Shown one piece after another: positions 52,046-64,000 of a stretch of 64,000 nt of DNA (positions are counted from its first letter, which is position 1; the number at the start of each line of letters is the position of its first letter). Where the stretch lies: contig NC_089980.1 in the NCBI RefSeq assembly GCF_036417845.1, positions 134,008,516-134,072,515 on the forward strand, given 5' to 3'. This DNA comes from Apteryx mantelli. Taxonomy: Eukaryota > Chordata > Aves > Apterygiformes > Apterygidae. The translations under genes were made by a program, and so were the position numbers. Below the pieces are notes generated by a model. It saw only the letters and a list, made by a program, of their open reading frames with translations. It was not told where the DNA came from and did no database searches.

Positions 52046-54406
52046 TTACATGTCTTGGTTCCCCAAGGGAGTCCAAGTCAGTCCTCTAAAGCCATAACTC
52101 AGAGTTAGAATTTGAAATGGACGTGTAAACTACAAAATTCTGCCAACCTGGGACACAACAAAATAAAAAAACAATCATAGTCACAGTAACATGTTGTAAA
52201 TGTTTGATATAACATTTATACGCGTGAAAAGTACCAAAATCCTTTGTATATTTTTGTACATTTATTCAGTGGGGCAAAATTAAATGGACAGTCAAGGCAC
52301 TGAAATAGCTGTCAGCAGTTTTAAAGCCTGATGGACAGCACCAAGGTAATCCTTAACACTGAATCACAAACCAACAAATGACACAGGAACATACCACTGA
52401 ACAAAGCTGCGGTGAGGTGTAGCATCTCTAAATATGGACGTATGGATTCCTGGTTGATTTAGGCTCTTTCTTAAAAAAATTTTTTTTTTTCCTTCCAGAA
52501 AGCATTGTGTGAAAGATGTTGAGCTCAACAAAGTAGGAATCGGGCTTATCAGATTTTGCGCTTTGCCACAGTAGAAGGTGTATTAGAGCAGGAGATGCAG
52601 AAAAATGTTCAAGTCTCCCAACTATTAAAACACAAGTTTAACTTAGAACCACAGTAGCTACATCACCAATCATTGCCTTGTTTCACTAAAAATCAAAGTT
52701 TTGCTCGCTAACATTCCTACATACACAAAAATTACAGCCATCAACCAAAGAGAAACTTTTCATTGCTTTGAGACCTGTGATTACCTAATGTATCATCCAC
52801 TTTTACCCATGAAACTAAACTCCCTAGGGAAAGAACTACTTTATAATCTGTCCTGTACAGTGATAAGTTCAGTGAGCCAGATAACCCCAACCACTAGGAC
52901 TTGTCATAGTCTTTACAGCTTTATGAACCAAGCTATGGCAAAGTGCATTTCATCAACCTTTGAATATTCCAACTTTATTAATATACTTCATTACATCGCT
53001 ACATGTTTTTTTGAAAATGCCCTACTCCTTAACAACTTATTCCCTTGTTTAAAACAGTTTCAGTATGCAGAGCAGAGATAAACAAAGCGACTGGAAAAGG
53101 AGAAAACTGTTAATGGAGGAGGGAAAGAGAAATCTGACCTTCTGAGCTGTCTAGTTTGCTCCTGAGGAGACAGATGCAGACTGCTACACTTTTCAGATAC
53201 TGTTTGCAATGCAGTTTTAAGTTATGCCCAAGGTGCTTTAAGCATACAGAAAGGCGCCTCTTTTTCAATATTTATATAAATCTAGAGAAAATTAAATAAA
53301 TAGATTAGGGATTTGTGAGGATACTCTCTGATGGAAAAGTATGAAAGCTTTAAATGTCTTCACTGGTAAATAATATGCTACTACTGCAACAACAAATACA
53401 GCTGTGTGGTAAATGAACTATTTTCCAATTACTATTCCTTGAATGAAAAACGTGCGTTGAGAACCACTGACATTTACAGACCATAGAATAAATGGATGTA
53501 CAGACAAACAGAATTTTATTTCAGCAGAGGTCTAATGTAACAAAGAAAGGCTGTCCTGCGTTGTTTCACTGTATTACAGACTACATAGGGTATGTTTGGT
53601 GCCAAATGAATCTCCAAGCAAAATGACATTGTTCTAGGACACAATGGTCTCTAAAATAGACCATTTAGAAAAGTCCTGCTACTCTGTCTTTCTGAGTGCA
53701 AATCTGTCAATAACTTAATTTTCTACTCAAATGTTAAACACCAAGTACTTGAGGACATGCAAAACAGTTATAAATCTCCATCATGCAGAAAGGAGGCTGG
53801 GGCAGGGCACTGGGGTCAGAAGCCCTGAAGGGTCAGTACGCTTCAAATACCACCAGTAGTGGCAGTACTCGGTTGGTCCCACACTTTTTACATACCTCAG
53901 TTGGGATTCACCTTGCTTGGCTTTAGACATCAATATCTGAGCTTGTCACCCCAGATCCTTCCATAAACAGGAGAGAAACCGGCAGCTCTAGGACATGGCT
54001 CATCTAACCCAGGGAAGGTAACTGCCCTAGAACGAGACTAAGCCTGACACAGAGGTGCTTATTCCTCTCCACCGTCTGCGAGGGGAGCACAGGCTGCTGG
54101 CTCAGAAGTGGCTGCCTAAGGTCAGGCAGATGAATCCCACCCTAAGGGTCTACTGGTCTAGTGAGCAAGATACATTGAAGCATTTTTGTTCTCCAAGAAA
54201 GATGAAGCCAGTCCAAATCCAAGGTTTATTATTAAGTGCTCAAATTTTCAGATAATGAGAACTGGACTTAGTATTTCTGCATTTTTCTGGATATTCTTAT
54301 TTTTAATTATTAGAGAGCCTTAGTTTGCATACTGCTATTCAGACTTTGCTTTTCTACTCAGCTCCTTGTCCATTTGGATTACTATAGGCCTCAACTGCTG
54401 TCCAAC

Positions 54407-54423
54407 AAAAAAAAAAAAAAAAA
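54407..54423. repeat. Poly-A tract (17 nt)
   Basis: An uninterrupted run of 17 A. No retroposon body is recognised next to it. Confidence 0.95.
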
Positions 54424-55360
54424 GTCTTCCAAGCACGGTATCTGAAACCAGAAATAAGGGCCCTTTCTTCCTTCCCAGCTTGTAGAGAGAAATGTGAACA
54501 CTCACCACCTTTCCTCCTCCCTCCCATCTACAGGGTTTTAGGACCTACTATGGAAAGGTCAAAAGCAGGTCTCAACTTTTTTAACAAATACTATTTAATA
54601 AAAATTGCTGACTGCTGCATTAATGCCAACAACTGCATATAATTTTAGTTCAAGCTTCGTAAAATTTTAAGGCTCAGATACCAAGTTAAAAATTCCAAGC
54701 AGTTATGAAGAGGTGTGTTTAAACAGTAGTCGACATTATTTGCTTAAAGCTAAGAAATGCATTTCAGTAAAATCTGACAACCATTTCCCCCATGAATCTA
54801 GCAGAAATTGTAAAGACATCTGAAAGATTTCTCTACTTAGTTGTTTATTTTGTACTGCTTCTTGGCCAACTTTGGTTCCACTGACTTTTGTACTGGCTAC
54901 AGCAAAACGGAACAGCATGTACGGGCAAGGGGTAGAATGATACATGATTTTAGGGCAAGTGTAAGAGCCTCATCTCATCCCAAGCCTCTTTTATATAAGA
55001 GCCTTCCCTCATGCCTAGTAAGGCCTGAACTAGGGAATTGTGTCCAGTTTTTGGTACTGCATGAGACACCAAATGAAGAATCCAAAACAGAACAACAAAG
55101 GTAATTAGAGGTTTATAAAACATGACTTAAAAAAGAGGATTAAAAAAAAAGGAGGGTCTTTTTAATCCAACAAAATTGAGAAAATGAGTGAAAATACAAC
55201 AACAACATATTTTAAATATTCAAAAGATCACTGTGAACAAAGAATTCTTATGTCCACTCAAAAAGGAGGAGAGACTTAAATTTAGCAAGGAAATTTTAGA
55301 TAGAAGGTCAGTTGTAACAACAAGAAAGAATTGGGAAAGACTGCCTATGGGAATTATGGA

Positions 55361-55404
55361 ATCTCCTCTTAAGATTAAACTAATCTCCCTTTAAGATTAA
55401 ACAA
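55361..55404. repeat. 22-bp tandem duplication
   Basis: Two adjacent 22-bp units, ATCTCCTCTTAAGATTAAAC plus TA and ATCTCCCTTTAAGATTAAAC plus AA, with three differences. Confidence 0.9.
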
Positions 55405-56226
55405 ACATCCACTGGGAAGGTTTTAGGTAGAACTGACCATGAAGCAGGGCTCTAGATAACCTTTCAAGCTCATTTAGCACTACATTTGCACAGTTCCTTG
55501 TATCACTACATCTATTGAGGACACTCCTCCTCAGTTCAGAGGAGTGTTTTTTCATACACAGTGTTTTGTTTTGTTTTCTCTCCATTACACCAGCAGATAT
55601 TCTTGTTTTCTTCTTGATCTTTAGGATCATGCCGGATGGGTAAAAAACCGTGACAGAAGTGTTGTACCAGAGCCATAGTCAAAAGTAAATCAACTTGTTT
55701 CATGACCTTGGAGAATCCACATATCATCATAAAGCTGTTTAGCTTGTGCAGAGAAATCCCCTGTCAGCTCCAGTTATGCTGCTGCATAGGTTACTCTTGG
55801 AATCTATATAGGAACACTCAAAATGTTACTATAACTTCCCTCCTCAACTCAGACCCACAAGCAGCCCTCCCATACTCAATTCTGTTGGCATGAGCTGGAT
55901 TAACTTAAAGTAGCAGGGTTTGTGAACTTGCCACATTTGGACTCAGGCAACCAGAATAGCTGGAATGAGGTAATTCACACCAAGAGCACAGCTTTCCGCT
56001 CAACACCAGGTTACAGTGAACAGGTTCACCAGCATTTCAAACCATCCCAGGGATAACGATGACTGTAACGCCAGGGCATCCTCTGCATGTTTAGGGGATT
56101 TGCCTGAACAAGTGCGGTGATGCACTCTACCACAACATGTGTGCCTACCTCTAGGTTAGCTAATGAGAACAGTCATCTCAGCTGGAGGCTCTTGGAGCTA
56201 CTGTCAAACAAACAATTGCATTTCTG

Positions 56227-56291
56227 ATGTAGAATAATATGGGCTCAAATCAAATCAAATGTAGAATATAAATGGGCTCAAATCTATCAAA
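56227..56291. repeat. About 32-bp tandem duplication
   Basis: Two adjacent units each begin ATGTAGAATA and contain ATGGGCTCAAATC. The second has small substitutions and a one-base length change. Confidence 0.9.
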
Positions 56292-57185
56292 CTGACTTCA
56301 TCATTAGCATTAGCTCAGCTAACCAACAGTATCTACTCCAGGGCTTAACACAATTTCAGCATTTTTCTGTGACACTGAAGATGGTGCTTACTTAATGTAA
56401 CGAGGATAAAGGATCATTAAGAGAAGGTACTGATCAGTATCAGAGCAGTTAAAAAGGTACAGAGTGTGTAATTTTGAGATGGCAAAGTATGATCTAATTC
56501 TAACTTACTCAGACCACATTGAGTTTTTCATTAAAAAATTCAGTCACAAGTGTCCCCTGATTTAAGGTAGTGCTGTATACAACTGCAACTTCAGACTTGA
56601 AATTAGTCCAAATGTTCATAGACTGCACAGGAATATAAAGCTGCCTTCTCCTGGTTAAATAGGGAGGCCTCAGGATAAACTACTATTTTGTACTTTATTA
56701 TGTAGATCATATATCACTATGATTTACTGATATCTGTAGAAGGCTACTCTCTCTACCCATAGTCAAAACTAATAAACCAACAGTAATTTCAATGTGAAAT
56801 ACATTTCAAGAATTATGACAACTCGCCTTCAAATATCATAATATGATTTGGTAGGACTGTTTTTTGAGTAAAGATAGTGCAAAGCACATAGAATATCAAG
56901 AGCTAGTGGTCCCATAGAAGTTCACAGCTTCCAACTATCTAGATGTATAATAATACAGAAAACGACTGGATAAGTTAGCAATCACTGTTGATCTAAAGTG
57001 ATGTAGATTAGAGCCTCTTTTGAGTACCTTTATTTGGGAATTGCTTCTCAGACTAGCAGTATTATCAGTGATACCCATGTATCACAATCACAGCAGGGAC
57101 ACAGCTAGAAGAGCACAGATTAAAGACAAGAACAAGTAACGTATTTTTACTCAGCTTTTCTGAAATCTGTCCATCTCTCCCTGGT

Positions 57186-57207
57186 AAAAAAAAAAAAAAA
57201 AAAAAAA
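57186..57207. repeat. Poly-A tract (22 nt)
   Basis: The longest homopolymer in the window. It lies inside the CDC5L intron, as poly-T in the sense strand. No adjacent processed pseudogene or SINE is recognised. Confidence 0.95.
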
Positions 57208-58689
57208 TACAATAGGATAACAGACAGGAACAACCACCTCAAGCTAGCAGCTTTGATTAACTGTAAGCAAATGGATTACTACTGTGCCTGATAAGACAAT
57301 ATGGCAACAAGTGCAGCAGAACTACCTTCAAAAATTATCACTGGAAATCCAGAGTTCTCAGACTGGTCTCTTCCAGAGAAGAAGTTAACAATCTTGTGGA
57401 AGCTCGTGCAACAAACAAGTTAGCAGATAGCTTGGTTCCCTCTTAATACATGACAGAAGCCACTTGATGTAATCGAGTTAACAGCTTGCAGCAGTCACTA
57501 CTACTCCATTCCTGCAGCTATCGTTAGGCAAGCATCAATGAAGCAAGTTACTTCAGCAGCAGCAATTCACACTGGCACAACATTCACAAATGATGAGACT
57601 GCTTTGCATTAGGATAGCCTCTGGAGAGCTAACAGGTCTGCTGGTGAGGTGGCTTCCAGCCACTGATCGTATTAATTTATATATTTCTCTGTCAAAAAAA
57701 AATTTTTCAACAGTGATGCTGAACTTTATTCCTAAACACATGGGTTCCCCTTATGAATTACATTTCCAAAGGTATAACCTGATTTCACCACAGCAACACA
57801 TAAGAAACTAGTGGTTTTAGAGATTGGGGGCGAGGGTGGAATTTCCACCACTTTACAAGCAACTGGCCAAATGGTATCTGCTACCCAATTTAATCTCATT
57901 TTTAAAAAACGTTTTTTCAAGTGTCCATTTCCTGATCCATTTAGATGTGTTGGCACATCCTGGACTGGGGACACGGAATGAGTTCTATTACACTCACAGC
58001 ATCAAGTCCATCAACTGGATAAAGGCTCGTTTCTATACAGAAGAGTTATCCAACCCTACAGACATCATGACCTAGGAAGAACAAAGCAAGCACAACATAC
58101 CAGGCTAATCTGAAGACCAATTTCTGATACACAGGCAAGGTTGCAGAAGCAGGAATATGAAGAACTGTCTTATTAGCATTCATCTGTTTCCTTCCAAAGG
58201 TCCCAAAATAAGTCTTACCAGTCAGGGACTTGGTACAAAACCCAACTACTTGCATTTCCCTTTGAAAATAACAGTTTAACAGCAGAATAGTTCTGTTTCC
58301 CAAAGCTGTTCAACAGGCAGCGTGGGAAATGTCATTGCTGTAAGAGTTGAAGTCCTAGAGGACTACTAAGATTTGAATACAATTGGATCTCTTCCCTCCT
58401 TCCCAAGCAGACTTCAAACCCCAGAACATGCTCATGGTGATGAAGAGAGGCTGGGGGGGCTTCTGACTGCAAATGTAAATTGTGGGGGAAAAAACAAAAA
58501 GTCTCAAATTTAAATTAATTCATCACAAGCACAGTGGACAATGGTTTTTATTCCAGACTTGCCACATGCAAAGATGCAAAGCTCCAGCTCCACTCAACAA
58601 GCTGTGATTGGAAAAGACCACTGCTCTCCAGGTATTACAAGCATACTTAAAATTTGGCAGTTTTAGATACTGATTTCCAATCACAGCCC

Positions 58690-58790
58690 TACAAGGGCTT
58701 CACAAACAAAACCGCAGTGCCCTATAAGGCAGGCATTACTCCTGTTCTAGGGACGGAGAGGCATTAAGACCTAGCTCTGTTTCACTTATC
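58690..58790 (-). mobile_element. MIR-like SINE relic in CDC5L intron (minus orientation)
   Basis: AGTGCCCTATAAGGCAGGCA, TTACTCCTGTTCTAGGGACG, GAGAGGCATTAAGACCTAGC resemble the reverse complement of the MIR 3' part (ACCCTATGAGGTAGGTATTATTATCCCATTTTACAGATGAGGAAACTGAGGC). The copy is degraded. Confidence 0.45.
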
Positions 58791-61700
58791 TGATGCACTC
58801 TAGGTGCCTCTGTAATCAAAAAGAGAAAAACAGGTGCCTCAAGAGGGAAATTCAATGCTTAAGTGGGCCAAGTTGCTCTCAGGAGGTACCTTGTCTCTCT
58901 ACCAACAATGAAGGGAGCCTAAGGCAATTACAGTCCTATCCCATTTGCTTTAGTTAGGAAGCTAAAACGAGGTGCATTGAATCTGAACTCCTGGGACTTG
59001 CTCAAAACTAGGCACTGAATATTCAGTTGCGCTAGAAAGAAAACTGAAGATTTCAGACTAAATCAGTTTATCTTTCCTTAAAAGATATATATTTTTTATT
59101 GTAGACATTGATACTTGGCAACAGATTAACTTTTATTTACTGCTTTCCTCATCAGCAAGGTTAGGGGTAGTAACTTCATTACGGGTCCCACAAATATTCC
59201 AAAATTTTGCGAACAAAACTGTGACTTCGTGTTATGGCTAAGCTGAACTAACAGCCAGCTGCTGTGGAAAGGGACCTGCTTCTTAATCTAATTATTTTTC
59301 TACCAGTTCAATGAACTGGACCAGATTACTGCAGAGTTACAAAAGCACTGGTGCAAGGGCAGATGTAACTCTCTCCAGCTCCCTCCTGCCGTTATGTAGC
59401 ACTGTTCCTTTCTGGCAGCAGCTAAAGTGTTTTCACACACAGGTAAAGATGATTCCTGAAGGATCTGCCATTTATTTATGTTGTGCAAGAAAAGTATGTT
59501 CTCTCCAAAACTATTTTGTTAAATAGACTTGGAAAGTGATGATCAATTGTACATTAAGCAGAGATCAGACACAACAATAGCTGTCTTGCATAAATATTTC
59601 TCTATTAGAATTTGAACAGTCAATATTCAAGAATACTGACAACTGTGACATGATCCTCTGCGGCCAACTGTATTTCCACAGACCTTGTTAAAAAAAGGGG
59701 GTTTCACTAAGGTAACACAGTAGTACAAATGAATACATTTGACCACAAAAGTTTACTGCTCAACTTCTCCATAGATGCCATCATATTTTAGTCTTATGAC
59801 TAACTTCTCTCATAAATTCTTATTTAATTTCTTCTCTTATTTTCTACAGGTAGTTAGCTCAATAACAGCACACCTGAAAATGCAACAGAAATTGCAAGCT
59901 TTAGAAACATGGAAGCTAGAGAAAATAAAAATACAATCTCCAGTAAACTAGTTAACTGAAACACCTTGTAGTAGAACATAGCATGCAATCCACAAAAATC
60001 CAGCTAGGACACTGGTTTCCAGTGAAAGCTAATTCAGAGGGCTTGGGCTGCAATGAAAAGCAAAAATGGCCTCTTTGGTCTGGGAAATTACCATATTGTT
60101 CATTAGGACTGTGTACAAAGTAGCAAGCAAGAGAAGAGCACTAGCCAATGCAGCTTCAGTACATTGTGGTTACACAACAAGATATTGCAAATCTTACTGT
60201 GGGATGGATAATTCACTGTGCTTTGCATATACATTGTAACTGGAGTTTCCTCCCCCGCAGACTTTCAATAATGTTTATAATTTAGCAATCAACTGAAATG
60301 ATGACATAACTACCACACTGGTAGAAAAGTATCTGTATGCTGCAAGCCAACATTATGAACACTCTTCAAAGACAAAGTAATGCTGGCAGGAAGTTGTTAT
60401 GTTCTGAATTACAAAGGGAAGCAACTAGCTTGTTAAATAGATGCCTCTACTATCTCACTTTACCTGATAGGGTGTATGTTAAACTAGGAAGTTTAGGTAG
60501 GAATATTTTACTTTATAAACAGGCTGCTCGGAAGAGAAGGAAGTACCAAGTGTTGCAGAGAACTGTAGCAGCACTAAATGCCACTGTGCACCTCAGAGAA
60601 CTCCCATTCCTGAAAGGATTTAACCCTGCAGGCTAGTCTAGTCTTGAGCAAATATGCTAAACCTCTAGAAGTTGCTGGAAAGATCAAAAATCCCACCTGG
60701 AGTCAAGCAAATCTAAGTTGTACCACAGACATACAGTGAGGTCACGGAGACCAACTTGCATGGGCTTGAAACTGTCTACTGGTAACATGAAAAAGTTCAT
60801 ACATGAACCTTGTAACACTCTTCGGCAAAATAAGTACCATATTCAAAGAGTCTAAAATGCTCAAAATAAGAATGAAAAGTATTACTAATGCATAACAGTA
60901 CATCAAAAAATTAAAATTATCACTGAATTGCACCTTATCGCTGATTATGCCTGGACAGGGTATCTCGCCAAACAGCAGCTCTCCACAACTGCTCTGCTTT
61001 GCCTGCCCGAGCCCATCAGTAACAGCACAAATCTGTTCGCGATATCCCAATCAATTTGAGCGAGACAAATGTCATGTCAGCGGACACGAGACCACCATCA
61101 CTAAATCACTCAGGCAGTGAAAAGAGGCCAATTAGGGAAAAGACGAGCCTTCATTCATGCCATCAATCCACCCAGCAATCTCTAAGCAGTGAAGACAGCA
61201 CTAGAAATAACGGGCTTTTTTGCACCAGATCTGCAGGGTGTTTGCAGTCCCATATGGAAGTGTTATGCAGCGACTACCCCAATGTGCAGTTGTCTCTAGC
61301 AAATACTACTAAACTCTCACGTTTTTTGCTACAGTTCTTAGTGCAGTCTGAAGAGGAAGAGGCAGCCCCAAAAGCTGACCAACAGCAGTTTCTGCTGCTG
61401 GCAAAGTGTTTTACAGTTTCTACTCCTCTCTCAAAGGATGCAAGAGTACAAGCAAATATCCTGGGGTACTGAAAGCAGAGCTAATATCCCTGCTTTTCAT
61501 TAAGATTGCCTGATACTTCCCATTAAAATATCTATTTCAACTGATATTGCTTTCAGACAACTTTCCTTGGAAAAAACATTAAAATGAAGGTGGTTTTACC
61601 ATTTTTGAGAATAAGGGTAGAAAAAAAATAATTGCTGTGCTTTTCATTTTCATTGTATATTCATTTGTTCCTTAAATTGCTATGCTTTTTATTTATTATT

Positions 61701-64000
61701 AAAAAGAAAAAAAAAAGATTCAACTGGTGACCTGTACTTTGAAAACTATATGCTTCCTTGCTTTTGAGAAGAACCTTCTAAATAGGTCAGGCTACAGAAC
61801 CACGGTAAACTGCAGTTTGCACATATTTGGGAGAGATTTTCAGCTCAAACTTAACTCTACCAAGATTGTACCTACGCTCAACAAATGCTAGTAGAAGGCA
61901 GCGCAGTATTTTCCCTGCACCTGCAGCTCTGGGGCACGGCAAGCTCTGCAGACCCTGGACACCTGACTGATCTGGGGTATGTGGTGATTTGAAGGCATAC
62001 CCAAGCTTGGTCTCTCACTCTACCCGTGCACCAAGCAATTACACCCTTTTCCAGCACTGCTCAAAGCTCCCAGCTGATCTGAAGACCTGCAGCTACACTA
62101 GTGAGACACTAAGTCCCATGATTGTAGCAACTGAACGTAGACATAGCTGGATTTTGTTAACTAGCTCTTCTATGGAGTTCTGAGCAATGTTGGGTAAATA
62201 CATGAAATCAGATTCTTCATAGACTGGCCCTCTGATTTGCGCTTTGCTTTCTGGGTGACCATCTTGTGATTACCGAGCAATGCACACTTACAGAGCGAAT
62301 GAAAGCAACAGCAGTTTGATGAATGGATGATTTGATCTTACTTTCTTTGTCTCGGTATCCTTAGTGAGTGTACCACTAACAACCCGTCATTGAAATACGG
62401 GGAGGAGATGAACAGAGATCACCAGCACAAGAAAGCCCACACAGAAGTAACCAATTCAGACTCGAGAAATAGTATGCAGCATAAAGACACAGGGCCACAC
62501 ACTTGAACAATAAAGAGAAAAACAAAATATTCAATAGCTACTTATTAAGCAAGCATCATTCACCCTGTGCAGTAAATGAGTCTGTGGAAAAACTAGGCTG
62601 TAATCACGTAATTAAAGACTGTCTCATAATGTGTATGCATAGGCAAATTAAGGCAGCCAGAGTAAGGCTGCTTGTGCATTCCCTAACTTTTGACTGCTTG
62701 ACTTTGCAACTTTAATAACGTACTTCTAATGTAGTTTTGGGCGTAAGATATTTAAATTTCAAAAGCATTTGTACACAAATTAGGTACAGCCCTCAGATTG
62801 CTGGCATGATGCCAGCACAGCCCCTGCTGCCATGCAAATTGGGCGCTGCTGCACTCGGATACTGTTTTTATGAAAATACAGTAGAGCAGCGTCTGTGAGC
62901 GAAAGCCTTAATGAGCAGGCAGCGTTAGGCAGGGCAACGGTGCTCTCTGCTGGGTGAGCAGCAGCATGACAAGTGCTCTTCTATTAATGCTATGCAGCAG
63001 CTTAACCCAGCAAATAAGCTACATGGATGTGAACTGCTCCTGGCCCAAACGGCTGAGTAACAGCCGCCGAGTGGTGCATGTGGAGGGCACTCTTGACCAA
63101 CAGACTTTACAGAACATGCATTCACTCTGCATTTCACATATATGAATCAAGTGACAAGTCAGCCTTTCCGGTTTATTTCTGTGGTAGTAGCTGTTCAAGA
63201 ACATTTACTTCTAGCAACAGGAGGCATGTTCATGTTAAACACAACAGCACTTAAAATGGAGTTTCCTTTTACTGTTGAAAAAGAAAAGTCTCATGCCTGC
63301 ATAATTTGAAGAGACTTTTAGGCTAAAATGGTATTTTGAGAAACAGTTAATAACTTCTTCTAAGTCTGAACCAACACATGTTCTGCAGGAAGAAACCATT
63401 TAAAACTCTGTCTCATGAAAGCTGTGTATTTTTGCATTTTGTGGGGAGTATTTGGCTGAAATACTATGAAGATGGGACAGGACAAGGGAAATCAATGTCA
63501 AAAGACTTGAACTGCTTTCTTCTACTTAGTGCAACATACCTCAGATGATCTCTCCCTTTCCCTCCTCTCCCTCCCCCAAGCTAATCATATCAGGAAACTG
63601 CAAGTTTGCTCTTTACCAAAAAAAAAAACAAAAAAACCCCCCAAAACCCTTATCCATAATCTGACAATAATTTGACCTAGCACTGCTTCTGAAACAAACC
63701 AAAACCCCCAAACAAGAGTGACCCAATCTCAGTACCCTGTTAGCACAGGGGTCCTCAAAGCCACATCACAAACTGGATCAGGAAAATGATCTGAGAAGTA
63801 AGAGTAATCTGCAGAGACTGTATTTTTTCCATACAGACCAGGACATTAACCTGACTGGGGGAGACTCTGCATGCACGTGCCCTCCTTGCAGCTTAGTCTC
63901 AACCAGTTAACTGGGCAGGTATACTGGATTCTACCTACAAGCAACAAGTAAGACAGAGGAATTGGGCAGAGCTGGCATGGAAGACAAGAAATAGATTTGA

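Noticed and set aside
56159..56210. Sequence reading ANLE followed by GTAGG, considered as the missing CDC5L exon
   Set aside because: Upstream codons contain a stop within about 10 codons and do not match the expected CDC5L residues.
60337..60636. 99-codon plus-strand frame antisense to the CDC5L intron
   Set aside because: It contains basic stretches but no recognised family, and it lies in AT-rich intron.
61056..61472. 138-codon plus-strand frame antisense to the CDC5L intron
   Set aside because: Composition is Ser/Gln-rich without motifs. The length is compatible with chance and no promoter or splice site supports it.

Overview
The window looks like vertebrate nuclear DNA, most probably from a bird or a close sauropsid relative. 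There is no dense gene array and no operon. Coding sequence occurs only as short exons bounded by GT/AG splice sites. Interspersed repeats are sparse and old: one 5'-truncated CR1 3' end with the typical ATTCTGTG-like tail, several MIR-like SINE relics, and fragments of amniote palindromic repeats. Base composition is that of a typical isochore, with rare CpG outside a few islands.

One gene is certain: CDC5L on the minus strand, of which only the last two coding exons lie in the window. The penultimate exon (50406-50618, 71 codons) and the terminal exon (46750-46854, 34 codons plus TAA) read in one phase across a 3,551-bp intron. Together they encode the C-terminal 105 residues of this MYB-related core subunit of the PRP19/NineTeen spliceosomal complex. 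A short 3' UTR ends near 46,385, just past an AATAAA at 46407-46412. A G-quadruplex-capable tract lies about 40 bp further downstream. From 50,619 to the right edge (64,000) I see only intron, so the rest of CDC5L lies beyond the window.

The left part (1 to about 46,380) is intergenic sequence downstream of CDC5L. In other vertebrates as I know them, this side faces SUPT3H and RUNX2, but no exon of either is recognised here. The interval holds a compact CpG island (about 14,116-14,451), a smaller CpG cluster (about 20,741-20,870), a moderately CpG-enriched block (about 7,966-8,860), one CR1, MIR-like relics, palindromic repeat fragments, microsatellites and several predicted G-quadruplex tracts. 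The many open reading frames of 60-200 codons show no recognisable protein family and look like chance.

I found no evidence of a previously undescribed system. The best leads are the orphan CpG island with its flanks, several small exact structures (a perfect 12-bp inverted repeat and two short tandem duplications), and two splice-site-bounded exon candidates. All repeat and gene identifications rest on recognition by eye; no alignment was run.
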